Shown here: piece after piece, positions 7,398 through 15,636 of the stretch
Position numbering within the stretch: the stretch's first letter is position 1
Layout of the letters: each line of letters starts with the position of its first letter
NCBI RefSeq assembly: GCF_000967245.1
Contig: NZ_KQ033882.1
Span: forward strand, 4,382-68,247
Length of the DNA: 63,866 bases
Direction of reading: 5' to 3'
Source of the DNA: Bombilactobacillus mellis
GTDB taxonomy: Bacteria; Bacillota; Bacilli; Lactobacillales; Lactobacillaceae
Translations under genes and position numbers: made by a program
The notes under the pieces: generated by a model
The model's input: the letters and a program-made list of their open reading frames with translations, nothing else
What the model was told of the DNA's origin: nothing
Databases searched by the model: none

Positions 7398-8639
7398 TTA
7401 ATAATGAATATCTACGGTTTGATCTTGAGTATTGCCATCTACGATTTGCTTAGCTACTTTGGCTGGTCTTGGGCTTCCCCAATCTGGAACCGGAGCATCA
7501 TATTCTTCCCAATAATCTTTTGACCATTCACCATAAGTTTTAGTTCCATCGTCATTAATGGTTACTTGCCGATGAATTGTAGCCTTTTGTGTAAAAATTA
7601 CTGGTTCATCTACATTATCTATATTAGGATGGATTTTAATAGTTCTAGTAACAGTTTTATATTCAGTATAAGAATTGTTTAAAGCTTTATTTTCGATTAT
7701 ATATGTTACTGGCTGATCTCTTTTAACATCCTCCATTTCCTCAGAATTTTTTTTAGCACCCTTATCTGGTCCATTTAAAGCAATCCAATTATAGCCTGTT
7801 GAAACCTTTTTAATACCATTGTCATCAAATATCTGTCCGGGTTGGGGTTGAGGAAAATATTGATCAACTAAATTAGGACCTAATGTTAATTTACATATAT
7901 AACCACGGATAAAAATCTCACCGATTTGTGAATTTTTTGGATTGCCAAAATTTCTCATATCTACATAGTCTAAATGGTCACCATCTCCACCAAACATCTC
8001 ATCTGCATTCTCAAGCTTAGGCGTTTCAAAACTGCTAAGATCTAATTTGCGTAGTTTCGTACATTGAAAGAACATGCATTGCATGGTTGTAACATTTTTA
8101 GTATTAAAGCTTTTTAAATTAATTTTTTCTAAATTCATACAACTTGCAAACATGAAACGCATATTCGTAACTTTTGAAGTATCCCAATTGCTTAAATCTA
8201 ACTCTTTGACCCCACAAGCATCAAACATATCCTCCATATCAGTTACTTGAGAAGTATCAAGATTAGGAAGTCCGACAATATTCTGAAAACTGGAAAATAA
8301 GTCAAATGAGTCTTTTGGTGCTATAACACCGGGATCAATTATCAACTTAGTATTCTCAATATCAATATGGTATTTTAGTTTATCAAATATTGATCCAGGA
8401 TCAAGTTGACCGGCATGAATAGTTAATACTTCCTCGTCACCGTCTTTAACTACATCCCACTTACAAGTTCCATCAACACCTTGGTCAAGAACATTAGAAT
8501 CAGCTTTAACTACTTGCGTTGTTGGTATAGCCGCCTGTGACGTGGTTGCAGCCTTAGTTGGTTGTTGCGTTAACAAGAAGCCACAAGCTAAACCTAAAAA
8601 AGCCCCAGCAATAGTTAAGCGCTTACTTATTTGGTACAT
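7398..8639 (-). CDS. BspA-like (DUF285) secreted surface protein 1, 413 residues
   Basis: Residues 1-30 form a signal peptide (basic start, hydrophobic core AGAFLGLACGFLL, cleavage near TKA). Residues about 110-240 carry DUF285/BspA leucine-rich repeats with the recurring words MFDACGVKELDLSNWDTSKV and NMRFMFASC. Residues about 290-395 form a beta-rich module with RQVTINDDGTKTYGEWS, like the mucin-binding-type repeats of Lactobacillus surface proteins. No LPXTG or membrane anchor is present, so retention on the surface must be non-covalent. It is about 60-70% alike by eye to the protein at 9672-10919, with identical upstream promoter DNA. An adhesin role is likely from the family. Confidence 0.8.
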   Translation of the reverse strand: MYQISKRLTIAGAFLGLACGFLLTQQPTKAATTSQAAIPTTQVVKADSNVLDQGVDGTCKWDVVKDGDEEVLTIHAGQLDPGSIFDKLKYHIDIENTKLIIDPGVIAPKDSFDLFSSFQNIVGLPNLDTSQVTDMEDMFDACGVKELDLSNWDTSKVTNMRFMFASCMNLEKINLKSFNTKNVTTMQCMFFQCTKLRKLDLSSFETPKLENADEMFGGDGDHLDYVDMRNFGNPKNSQIGEIFIRGYICKLTLGPNLVDQYFPQPQPGQIFDDNGIKKVSTGYNWIALNGPDKGAKKNSEEMEDVKRDQPVTYIIENKALNNSYTEYKTVTRTIKIHPNIDNVDEPVIFTQKATIHRQVTINDDGTKTYGEWSKDYWEEYDAPVPDWGSPRPAKVAKQIVDGNTQDQTVDIHY

Positions 8640-8672
8640 TGCACTTCCTCCTTTAATATGTAATACAACTTT

Positions 8673-8700
8673 AGTGTAATTCTAAATGGGAAAAATTCAA
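8673..8700 (-). promoter_or_regulatory. Promoter of the first BspA-like gene
   Basis: On the minus strand TTGAAT (8695-8700) and TACACT (8673-8678) lie 16 bases apart, followed by AGGAGG and the ATG. The same boxes lie upstream of the second BspA gene (10953-10980), so both copies were duplicated with their promoters. Confidence 0.5.
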
Positions 8701-8848
8701 TACAAAAAAGCTAGTGAGCAACTTATAATTTAGCTTCAGGTCTCATTTTAATAATTACTAAATATGGCGTTACACTCTTAGTAGCAAACCAAAATCAGCT
8801 GCTGATTAAATTGAATGAACATATCTAAATGCTTAGATCTTGCTTTTT

Positions 8849-8873
8849 GATAGCAAATAAGCTATCATATAAT
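8849..8873 (+). promoter_or_regulatory. Promoter and operator of the HigBA-type pair
   Basis: The palindrome GATAGC-6-GCTATC (8849-8854, 8861-8866) overlaps a promoter with TTGATA (8847-8852) and TATAAT (8868-8873). This is the usual layout for autorepression by the downstream HTH antitoxin. Confidence 0.5.
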
Positions 8874-8883
8874 TGTGAAAAAA

Positions 8884-9240
8884 ATGGAATTTAGTTATTA
8901 TGATTGGAATGAATTTAAAATTTTTTTAGATCAATTATCTGATAAAGATGCTGCTAAGTTAATTGCAACTATCTAAAATATCGAAACATATGGTCTCATT
9001 ATTTCCGAGCGGCAACAATGGATTAAAAAACTTGAAAGCAATCTTTATGAAATTCGTTCTCAAAGATCATCAAATATTCAAAGAGCAATTTATTTTCAGG
9101 TTCAGGGGACTAAGTATGTAATTACTAATGCTTTTACTAAGAAATCCCAGAAAACCCCCGAAAGTGAAAGAAAGATTGCCCGTAATAGACGTAATCAATT
9201 CTTCAGACAAAAGGAGGAGCATAATGAGCAAAATGGATGA
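8884..9240 (+). pseudogene. HigB/RelE-type toxin (phage Gp49-like) broken by a nonsense codon
   Basis: The reading frame from ATG 8884 to TGA 9238-9240 encodes a 118-residue protein of the Gp49/HigB family, with words such as WIKKLESNLYEIRSQRSSNIQRA and FTKKSQKTPESE typical of these mRNA interferases. It is interrupted at codon 31 by TAA (8974-8976) where a Gln codon (CAA) would be expected: ATI-stop-NIETYGL. The frame continues open after it and overlaps the antitoxin start by 17 bases. A start downstream of the stop would remove the first strands, so the toxin is probably inactive. The antitoxin gene remains intact. Confidence 0.8.
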
Positions 9241-9508
9241 ATATATTATTGAAAGAAATAAAAGTAATTCTGGTTTTGCGCAACTTGTTGAACAAGAAAA
9301 TATTAACCTGGAAGCGTCAGTTAAAGTTCGTGAACTACGTGAAAATATGGGAATGAGTCAAAGAGAATTTGCAAAGTTGGTCGGTAAACCACAATCAACT
9401 ATTGCCAGAATAGAAAATGGATCAATGAACGTGTCTACTAAAGTACTATCCGAAATTGCTCAAGCAACACATCGACGCTTAACAATTAATTTTATTCCTG
9501 CCTTTTAA
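9224..9508 (+). CDS. HigA-type XRE-family antitoxin, 94 residues
   Basis: The start is ATG 9224 with AGGAGG 6 bases upstream. Residues about 40-90 form an XRE HTH (LRENMGMSQREFAKLVGKPQ, STIARIENG) followed by a short strand, the usual form for antitoxins paired with Gp49-like toxins. It overlaps the end of the broken toxin gene. With the toxin lost it may persist as a free repressor of the operator at 8849-8873 or as an anti-addiction antitoxin against related loci elsewhere in the cell. Confidence 0.8.
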   Translation: MSKMDEYIIERNKSNSGFAQLVEQENINLEASVKVRELRENMGMSQREFAKLVGKPQSTIARIENGSMNVSTKVLSEIAQATHRRLTINFIPAF

Positions 9509-9635
9509 CATTCGAATTTAGATTAATAAATATCTAGCTGAGGATATTAAATTATCAAAAACTTAAAGATAGGCTTCTGTATCAGAAACATTTATAAGTT
9601 TTGAATATGAATTTTTAAAGGATTGAACGTAAAAA

Positions 9636-9651
9636 CCCACCTAATGGTGGG
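9636..9651 (-). terminator. Terminator of the second BspA-like gene
   Basis: CCCACC and GGTGGG hairpin, read on the minus strand with a following T-run; same element as at 7362-7377. Confidence 0.6.
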
Positions 9652-9671
9652 CTATTTTATTTAAATGACTA

Positions 9672-10919
9672 TTAATAATAAATATCTACGGTTTGATCTT
9701 GCGTATTTCCATCTACGATTTGCTTAGCTACTTTGGCTGGATTTGGATTTGATCCACCAAATATATCGGGAGCATTGTATTCATCCCAGTAATCTGTTGA
9801 CCATTCACCATATGTTTTAGTTTCATCATCATTAATAGTTACTTGCCGATGGATTTTAGCTTCTTGCTTAAAACTTACTATTTCATTATTATAAAAATCA
9901 GATGGTAGGTGTAAATTGATAGTCCTAGTTACAGTTTTATATTCATTATAAGGATTGATTAGAGGTTTATTTTCGATTATATATGTTACTGGCTGATCTC
10001 TTTTAACATATCGCATTTCAGAAAAATCTATTTTAGTACCCTTGTCTGGTCCATTTAAAGCAGTCCAATATCCTCCTGTTACAACCTTTTTAATACCATT
10101 GTCATCAAATACTAATAGTTCAATAGGTTGTGGAAAATACTCGTTAGTTAAATTAGGCCCTACGGTTAATTTACATATAAATGAACCTTGAAACATATCA
10201 TAATCATGAAATTTCGAATTACCAAAATTTCTGATATCTAAATAATACAGTGGACATTGAATAAACATTAAATATGCAGTTTCAAGCTTAGGAGTTTTAA
10301 AATTGCTAAGGTCTAAGATGTGTAAGTGATGACAATAGAAAAACATCTCTGACATGTTAGTAACATTTTCAGTATTAAAACTTTTGACATTGACTTTTTC
10401 TAATTTTTCACATTCTGAAAACATACTACTCATATCAGTAACATTAGAAGTATTCCAACCATTTAAATCTAATTCTTTTGCACCACAATCTGCAAACATT
10501 GCATTCATATTAGTTACTTGAGAAGTATTAAGATTAGAAAGGCCTACAAATTCTTTGACATTGCTAAAATCGGCAAATAAGCTACTTGAGTCTTTGGGTG
10601 CTATGACATCTGGATCGATGACTATCTTAGTAACCTCATTACTAAAATCAATACTTATTTTCCCAGCTAAATATCCAGGATCAAGTTGACCGGTATGAAT
10701 AGTTAATACTACCTCGTCACCGTCTTTAACTAGATCCCACTTACAAGTTCCATCAATACCCTGGCCAATAACATTAGAATTAGCTTTAACTACTTGCGTT
10801 GTTGGTATAGCCGCCTGTGACGTGGTTGCGGCCTTAGTCGGCTGTTGTGTTAACAAGAAGCCACAAGCCAAGCTTAAAAAAGCTCCAGCGATAGTTAAGC
10901 GCTTACTTATCTGATACAT
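9672..10919 (-). CDS. BspA-like (DUF285) secreted surface protein 2, 415 residues
   Basis: A close paralogue of the 7398-8639 protein with a nearly identical signal peptide (residues 1-30) and the same order: DGTCKWD start module, DUF285 repeats at about 110-240 (MFADCGAKELDLNGWNTSNV, MSSMFSECEKLEKVNVKSF) and the RQVTINDDETKTYGEWS module at about 300-395. Divergence is concentrated in the repeats, as expected for surface-exposed variable proteins. No cell-wall anchor is visible. The pair flanks the HigBA remnant, so the toxin-antitoxin locus was either inserted between duplicated copies or copied with them. Confidence 0.8.
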   Translation of the reverse strand: MYQISKRLTIAGAFLSLACGFLLTQQPTKAATTSQAAIPTTQVVKANSNVIGQGIDGTCKWDLVKDGDEVVLTIHTGQLDPGYLAGKISIDFSNEVTKIVIDPDVIAPKDSSSLFADFSNVKEFVGLSNLNTSQVTNMNAMFADCGAKELDLNGWNTSNVTDMSSMFSECEKLEKVNVKSFNTENVTNMSEMFFYCHHLHILDLSNFKTPKLETAYLMFIQCPLYYLDIRNFGNSKFHDYDMFQGSFICKLTVGPNLTNEYFPQPIELLVFDDNGIKKVVTGGYWTALNGPDKGTKIDFSEMRYVKRDQPVTYIIENKPLINPYNEYKTVTRTINLHLPSDFYNNEIVSFKQEAKIHRQVTINDDETKTYGEWSTDYWDEYNAPDIFGGSNPNPAKVAKQIVDGNTQDQTVDIYY

Positions 10920-10952
10920 TGCACTTCCTCCTTTAATATGTAATACAACTTT

Positions 10953-10980
10953 AGTGTAATTCTAAATTGGAAAAATTCAA
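10953..10980 (-). promoter_or_regulatory. Promoter of the second BspA-like gene
   Basis: On the minus strand TTGAAT (10975-10980) and TACACT (10953-10958) at 16-base spacing, same as at 8673-8700. Confidence 0.5.
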
Positions 10981-11062
10981 TACAAAAAAGGCCATGTACT
11001 CCATGTACATGACCAATAAAATCAGTAAATAATAATTTAAATATAGCATAATGCTAAAAAAG
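10957..11062. repeat. Direct repeat of about 105 bp, copy 1 (copy 2 at 14146-14251)
   Basis: The promoter-distal DNA upstream of the second BspA gene, including a hairpin GGCCATGTAC / GTACATGACC, is repeated with few changes at 14146-14251, next to a decayed BspA fragment. This shows that a third BspA-like copy once stood near 14.2-14.6 kb. No gene lies in 11063-11260 apart from a possible -10 box TATAAT at 11222-11227 for the FRG gene. Confidence 0.75.
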
Positions 11063-11283
11063 AAGCCACCTGTATTTAAATGACTTTATTAATAAAGATT
11101 TTCAAATAAAGTCAATTATGATATTGTGTCACTTTTATGGTAATCGTCAACTATAACATACTTTATAAATAAAAGTCCAGAAAAAAATTAAATTTATTGA
11201 AAATTTCCTCGTAAAAGATGCTATAATCATGTTAAGTAAATTGATAAGAAGTTAAAAATCTCTTGCATGAAGGGGAAATTATT

Positions 11284-12552
11284 ATAAAAAGAGTTAATAG
11301 TGTTGATGAATATTTAAATGAAGTACCCAATTCTATATCCAAGTTTCCTTCAAATCGCGAGTATCTAGATGGGAGGTATATAAAAGGGAAGCTTATACAG
11401 AATATGGTTCTTTATAGAGGTCAGAACAAGAATTACGGTAGTACTAGATATTTGGCCAGTTTATTTCGTCAACAAAAAGATGAATATTCGTTAACTAGTA
11501 CGTATATGAACATGCATGACCTAAGTAAACTGGATAATAACTTTTCTAGATTATCTTATATGCAACATTTCGGTTTACCTACTAGACTTTTAGATTTCAC
11601 AGTCAATAAATTGGTTGCACTTTATTTTGCTTGCCAACCAGATAAAAATGGCTGTTTCGATAAAGATGACGGCATTATTGATATATGCTTTACAAATACA
11701 AAACAAAATGATGATAATTATTTTTCTCCCAATGTATATAGTTATTATGATAATAGTAATGATGATTATATGGATGATATAGTTGAATTAGATGCTACTT
11801 TAGCATTAATGACTGAAAATGATAAATCCTTTATCTACAATAAAATTCATGAGTTTGAAAAATTTGTAAGAGATTCATTTTCAAGCATTGCTAAAGACAA
11901 AAAAGATATAAATTTTGATATTAGAAAGTATTATTCTTTATTTTGTAGATCTAAGAGAAAATGTATAGAGGATAATTTAACTCATCCATTTGAGTATTAT
12001 ATGTCGGATGTCATTGAAGCTGATGTTTTTATACCCTCTAATACTCTTACAAAAATCTATAATTATTATAATTATAATGATTTTAAGATTGATGTAGATG
12101 CTTATGTAGATGCTTATATTGAAGAGACTAATAGAAAAGCCGTTGATATTTTTACGAATGTTAATAATGCTTATGATAAATTATATGGTTCACCAGAAAT
12201 ACAATCCCTTCTCATTGCTATTAATAAAGAGATGAGACTTAAAGATCCTGTAATTGATTTTGTAGCATTACTTCACCCGTTTTTTGTTAGTCCTAGTATT
12301 AATAATCCTCGAATTGAAGCTCAGGAGGGTGCTTTCCTTTTTGAACCATATGAAGAGTCAGAAAATTTTACTAAAGCTGATATTAATGAAGATATAAAAA
12401 AAAGGTTTTCCTTTGAAGAGTCTTCGATTATTATTCCAGCAAATAGAAAAGAATCAATTTTAAAAAAATTAGATGATAAATATAATATTAATAGTGATAC
12501 TCTATTTCCGGACAGTGAAAATATTGCTAAGTATATTAGTAGAGGCTATTAA
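11284..12552 (+). CDS. FRG-domain protein, 422 residues, apparent ATA start
   Basis: The FRG domain is plain: LYRGQNKNYG (residues 43-52) and YMQHFGLPTRLLDFT (92-106) followed by ALYFACQ, the Phe/Tyr-Arg-Gly and QHxGxPTRLLDxT signature. The C-terminal half (about 150-420) is acidic and unrecognised. The only good ribosome site, AAGGGG (11270-11275), lies 8 bases before ATA AAA AGA GTT, so the gene seems to start on ATA; TTG 11263 is the other option but has no ribosome site. FRG proteins are frequent in defence and mobile loci, and the fold is thought to relate to ADP-ribosyl transferases. A partner gene follows 40 bases later. Confidence 0.75.
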   Translation: MKRVNSVDEYLNEVPNSISKFPSNREYLDGRYIKGKLIQNMVLYRGQNKNYGSTRYLASLFRQQKDEYSLTSTYMNMHDLSKLDNNFSRLSYMQHFGLPTRLLDFTVNKLVALYFACQPDKNGCFDKDDGIIDICFTNTKQNDDNYFSPNVYSYYDNSNDDYMDDIVELDATLALMTENDKSFIYNKIHEFEKFVRDSFSSIAKDKKDINFDIRKYYSLFCRSKRKCIEDNLTHPFEYYMSDVIEADVFIPSNTLTKIYNYYNYNDFKIDVDAYVDAYIEETNRKAVDIFTNVNNAYDKLYGSPEIQSLLIAINKEMRLKDPVIDFVALLHPFFVSPSINNPRIEAQEGAFLFEPYEESENFTKADINEDIKKRFSFEESSIIIPANRKESILKKLDDKYNINSDTLFPDSENIAKYISRGY

Positions 12553-12592
12553 AATGAATTTGCTATAATTCAAATAAAGGATAGTGATAATT

Positions 12593-13108
12593 ATGAATAT
12601 GATAGAAGCTAAACAATTCGAATATGCTGTTTCATTGTTCAGAGAATACTGGGTAAGTGCTAAACACAAAGAAGACATAAATTATAAAATAATATGGAAC
12701 TTAAATAATGAATTAGTTACTTTTAACACTTATAAAATAGTATATGACGACCCTGTTTTACCTGTTTTATATGAAACGAGGTACCAAAGTACATATAAGT
12801 CAGAAATTCCTGATTATTCTAATGGAAATGATGTTTTTTCCTATATTAGGCATTTTATATATGATAATTTTCTTCAAATGAATTTTTCTGACTATTGGTT
12901 GTTATATAAACATCCTGAGCACTTATTTAGATTCCTTAGTACCGACATAGATTTTAAAAGGGATTCTTCTACTAAACTTGACACATCATTCATTTATAAT
13001 GTTTCTAAACTTTTTTCTGATAAAAAACTTGATTTTGTAAGAGTTCAAGATAATTTTACTGTTGACCCTGTCTCTTTAATAGAAATTCCTAAGCCTTTTA
13101 ACAATTAG
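12593..13108 (+). CDS. Hypothetical partner of the FRG protein, 171 residues
   Basis: Unrecognised acidic, aromatic-rich soluble protein (many Tyr/Phe/Asp). ATG 12593 is preceded by AAAGGAT about 11 bases upstream; a GTG at 12584 is possible. It follows the FRG gene by 40 bases on the same strand and precedes the terminator at 13226, so the two probably form one transcript. As the second gene of an FRG cassette it could be an immunity, antitoxin or accessory protein; no motif decides this. Confidence 0.6.
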   Translation: MNMIEAKQFEYAVSLFREYWVSAKHKEDINYKIIWNLNNELVTFNTYKIVYDDPVLPVLYETRYQSTYKSEIPDYSNGNDVFSYIRHFIYDNFLQMNFSDYWLLYKHPEHLFRFLSTDIDFKRDSSTKLDTSFIYNVSKLFSDKKLDFVRVQDNFTVDPVSLIEIPKPFNN

Positions 13109-13225
13109 ATTCGCATATGATTTTTCATATAAATATTGAGGATTACGTATATTCATCATATGTAAGTCCCTACTTTTTTATTAATTAAAACAAGAACTTA
13201 AAAAAATAATAAATATATGATTAAT

Positions 13226-13260
13226 AAAAGCCCAACTTGCTAAAGAATGGGGCTTTTTTA
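13226..13260 (+). terminator. Terminator of the FRG cassette
   Basis: AAAAGCCC (13226-13233) and GGGCTTTT (13250-13257) with a following T-run. The stretch 13261-13530 shows no supportable gene. Confidence 0.7.
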
Positions 13261-13544
13261 TGCGTGTATCTACACTGAGAGCAAGAATTTAAGTTTTAGA
13301 TTAATTATTTTATTGCTGTTTAAAATAAATTTGGCTCAGAGTTTAAATTTAAGTATTTGTGTTGCGTAGAATGTATGAATTTATATCGACTATTTAAAAG
13401 TAGTTTTATTATTAATTTAATATCTTATACAGACAAATATAAGCAAGTTGGAATCAAGAAATAACTTCAATATAAGATGATTTATAAGTAAAGTATTTGT
13501 CTTTAATGATACCAAATGGCACCATAGCGCTGGAGGTGTCCTTT

Positions 13545-13784
13545 TTGAATAGTCAAGTACATTTTAGAATGAATTATGAAGAAAAAAGGAATCTGAAAAA
13601 ATTCTTAGTAGAGTGGACTTAATTTCTGGAGAAGCATTCCGTATTTTTGCAAAAAAATGCATTGAAGCTGGTGGAATCCTTTTGAGGTGTCACAGCCCAA
13701 TACACGCTTAAAAAAGGCTATCAAAACCAAGATTATATTGAATTTAATGATCCTAATGAAGGTCTTGATTGGTTAAATAAATAA
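13545..13784 (+). pseudogene. RelB/DinJ-family antitoxin, frame-disrupted
   Basis: From TTG 13545 (GGAGGTG 6 bases upstream) the frame reads NSQVHFRMNYEEKRNLKKIL and then SGEAFRIFAKKCIEAGGI, which is the RHH half of DinJ antitoxins (NSQVHFRxDxxxK, AFRxFxKK, GGIPF). It hits a stop near 13710, and the C-terminal part GYQNQDYIEFNDPNEGLDWL appears in another frame and ends at 13784. At least one frameshift therefore separates the DNA-binding half from the toxin-binding half. The YafQ-like remnant follows 24 bases later. Confidence 0.75.
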
Positions 13785-13808
13785 ATATGTTTACGAAGGG
13801 GGGATTAA

Positions 13809-14089
13809 ATGTATAAATATCTTTATAAACCCGTCTTTGAGCGGAAATTTTAAAAAAATTATAAGAAAATTTTAATGGGGATCGCTATAGAAGAGAAGAA
13901 TTTGAAGATGTCTATTATAAATTATTATGTAATGAAAAGTTAGAAGAATGTTATAATGATCACCCTTTGGTTAATAGAAAGCCAGAGCGTGATTTACATA
14001 TTAAGCCAGACTGGCTATTAATTTACAGATATGATGGGAATCTTATTCACTTTATTGATACTGGTTCTCATTCAGATCTTTTTGAATAA
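13809..14089 (+). pseudogene. YafQ/RelE-family toxin, stop codon plus frameshift
   Basis: ATG 13809 follows a GGGGGG site. The start YKYLYKPVFERKF meets TAA at codon 15, again where a Gln or Lys codon is expected, then continues KNYKKIL. After a frameshift near 13880 the C-terminus reads EECYNDHPLVNRKPERDLHI, KPDWLLIYRYDG and TGSHSDLFE, the signature end of YafQ toxins (RDLHIKPDWLLIYR, TGSHSDLF). The toxin is dead. It forms a decayed DinJ/YafQ pair with the preceding gene. Confidence 0.8.
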
Positions 14090-14145
14090 GATTAACTTAT
14101 AAATCATTTTTTAAATGATCTATAATCATAAAATCCTTATGAACA

Positions 14146-14251
14146 TAATTCTAAATTGGAAAAATTCAATATAAAAAAGGCCATGTGATCCATGCACATG
14201 ACCAATAAAATCAGTAAACGATAATTTAAATATAGCATAATGATTAAAAAT
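14146..14251. repeat. Direct repeat of about 105 bp, copy 2
   Basis: Nearly the same as 10957-11062, including the hairpin GGCCATGTGATCCATGCACA; see copy 1. Confidence 0.75.
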
Positions 14252-14269
14252 AATCCAATAATTATTTCT

Positions 14270-14395
14270 TGCCTCTCGTTCTATCTTCTCTATCCTCTAA
14301 AGTTTCAATTTAAAATTTTAATCTGCGTTTATCTTCATTTGGTAAGGAATTTATTAAATAATCTACTGCTTCATATATAGCTTCTTTCTAAGACC
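14270..14395 (-). pseudogene. Fragment of a ParB-like small RHH gene
   Basis: On the minus strand the DNA reads AIYEAVDYLINSLPNEDKRR, LKF, stop, IETLEDREDR. This matches the C-terminal half of the five small RHH paralogues at 16846-18473 (compare YIEQLGDDEQKTLKFQIETL). The in-frame TAA again replaces a Gln codon. The N-terminal half is missing or unrecognisable. Confidence 0.65.
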
Positions 14396-14439
14396 TGTAT
14401 AATCCCAATGCTTGACTTCCTTATTCGGATCTTGGTAAA

Positions 14440-14560
14440 TAGCAATTGTTAGTTACTGGAGCCATTATATTCATCCTAATAATCTTTTAACTATTCACTG
14501 TATGTTTTAATTTCATTGTCATTACTGGTTACTTGTCTATGACAGTGACCCTTTAAACAA
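14440..14560 (-). pseudogene. Fragment of a third BspA-like gene
   Basis: The minus-strand sequence resembles the C-terminal module of the intact BspA genes (VTSNDNEIKTYSEW, DYxDEYNGS), matching the DNA at about 7500-7580 and 9780-9860 with several substitutions. Only about 100 bases remain, next to the duplicated promoter DNA at 14146-14251. Confidence 0.6.
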
Positions 14561-14611
14561 TCGGATTTATGCCTTAATAGTATGGTAGTATAATTGGTAT
14601 TGACAAGGTAA

Positions 14612-14794
14612 AAGGCAAAAAGAGAAAGCAGAAATAAAAAAATTATTGCATTGCTATTAGGAATTTTTGCAAAAGATCTATTTATTAATTTGGTTGTAAA
14701 TAATACTGAGTTAGCATTATCTGGTTCATTCTCACTTTTGTTTTTGGTGATAGGAGTTATTTTCCTCGGCTATTCTATTTTTATAAAACGTTAA
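14612..14794 (+). pseudogene. Small two-helix membrane protein, start lost
   Basis: An open frame reads KAKRESRNKK, a membrane helix IIALLLGIFAKDLFINLVV, a short loop NNTELALSGS, a second helix FSLLFLVIGVIFLGYSIF and a basic end IKR. There is no start codon with a ribosome site in this frame; the upstream basic run (DKVKGKKRKQK) lies in another frame across a poly-A run, so a frameshift is likely. A hairpin with T-run at about 14810-14840 may terminate it. Confidence 0.5.
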
Positions 14795-14992
14795 TAAAAT
14801 TGGTTATGAAAAAGGGCAGATCTAATATCCGTCCTTTTTTTGTCGGTTAGCTGACTGCCAATACATTTTTAGATATTTGTTTTGATTAAACAAACTTGAC
14901 TCCGGATATTGGAACATTCTAAAAGGCATAGTTCCCTAGTTTTGTTTTAATGTATATTTCTTTTTCCTAGTTTAAGCAACGATAGTGAGCCT

Positions 14993-15415
14993 TCAATTAT
15001 TTGTTGTGTTTTTTTCTAAATTTTCCCATTTAATTACCTTGTTTTTTTTATCAGTACCAAGATAAAAAAATTCTGGATTAATAAAGTAAGTCCTAGAGAT
15101 ATTAATTTTAAGAATAATTTTTTTTTCAATTAATTTATTAATAGAAATAGAAACCTGCTTTTGACTTAAATTTAAATCTGAACAAATTATTTTTTGTTGT
15201 GGGATGGTTGCAGTATTTTCATAAGTTAAATTATTGAGAATATAAAAAAGCACATTAATATCCGCCAATGTTAATTCGGATGTTTTTTTACGAGTTTTTT
15301 TTGTAGTTTTAGTTGTGATCTTTGTTGTGAGTTTTTGAATTAGTTGTATTCCTTGCTTTGTTAATGCTATAAAAACAAAATTAGATTCTTGTCTTCCTGG
15401 CAAAAAATTATACAT
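14993..15415 (-). CDS. RepL-like winged helix protein, 140 residues
   Basis: Residues about 48-125 form a winged helix domain: ADINVLFYILNNLTYENT, then QQKIICSDLNLSQKQVSISI as recognition region, and a wing ending FINPEFFYLG. The HTH followed by a wing and the 'INPEFF..G' end resembles the Firmicute RepL replication proteins; a MarR-like transcription regulator is the alternative. A Thr/Lys-rich stretch (TTKITTKTTKKTRKKT) precedes it. ATG 15415 follows GAGGTG, and two AAAGTAATATTT words lie upstream (about 15429 and 15455), possible binding sites. On a plasmid with its own repA a second replication protein would suggest a fused replicon. Confidence 0.5.
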   Translation of the reverse strand: MYNFLPGRQESNFVFIALTKQGIQLIQKLTTKITTKTTKKTRKKTSELTLADINVLFYILNNLTYENTATIPQQKIICSDLNLSQKQVSISINKLIEKKIILKINISRTYFINPEFFYLGTDKKNKVIKWENLEKNTTNN

Positions 15416-15563
15416 TTAAACACCTCTAAAGTAATATTTTATTTATTTTATTATATTAAAAGTAATATTTATATTATAATATATAACTTTTAAAGTATAA
15501 TTAATTATATATTAATTTGCAAAAATGTCAATAAAATCAAGGATTAATGGGTGTTTAAAGCAA

Positions 15564-15607
15564 ATATTGTAGTCACTTGTATATTATAATACAAGTGACT
15601 ACAATAT
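15564..15607. promoter_or_regulatory. 44-bp perfect palindrome upstream of the 278-residue gene
   Basis: Two 19-bp arms, ATATTGTAGTCACTTGTAT and its exact complement, surround a 6-base centre (15583-15588). It ends 30 bases before the start codon at 15637. It could be a large operator, an RNA hairpin in the 5' leader or a recombination site. There is no T-run, so it is not a standard terminator. Confidence 0.65.
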
Positions 15608-15636
15608 AGGCAATATTAAAAAAGGGGGAGAGAACA

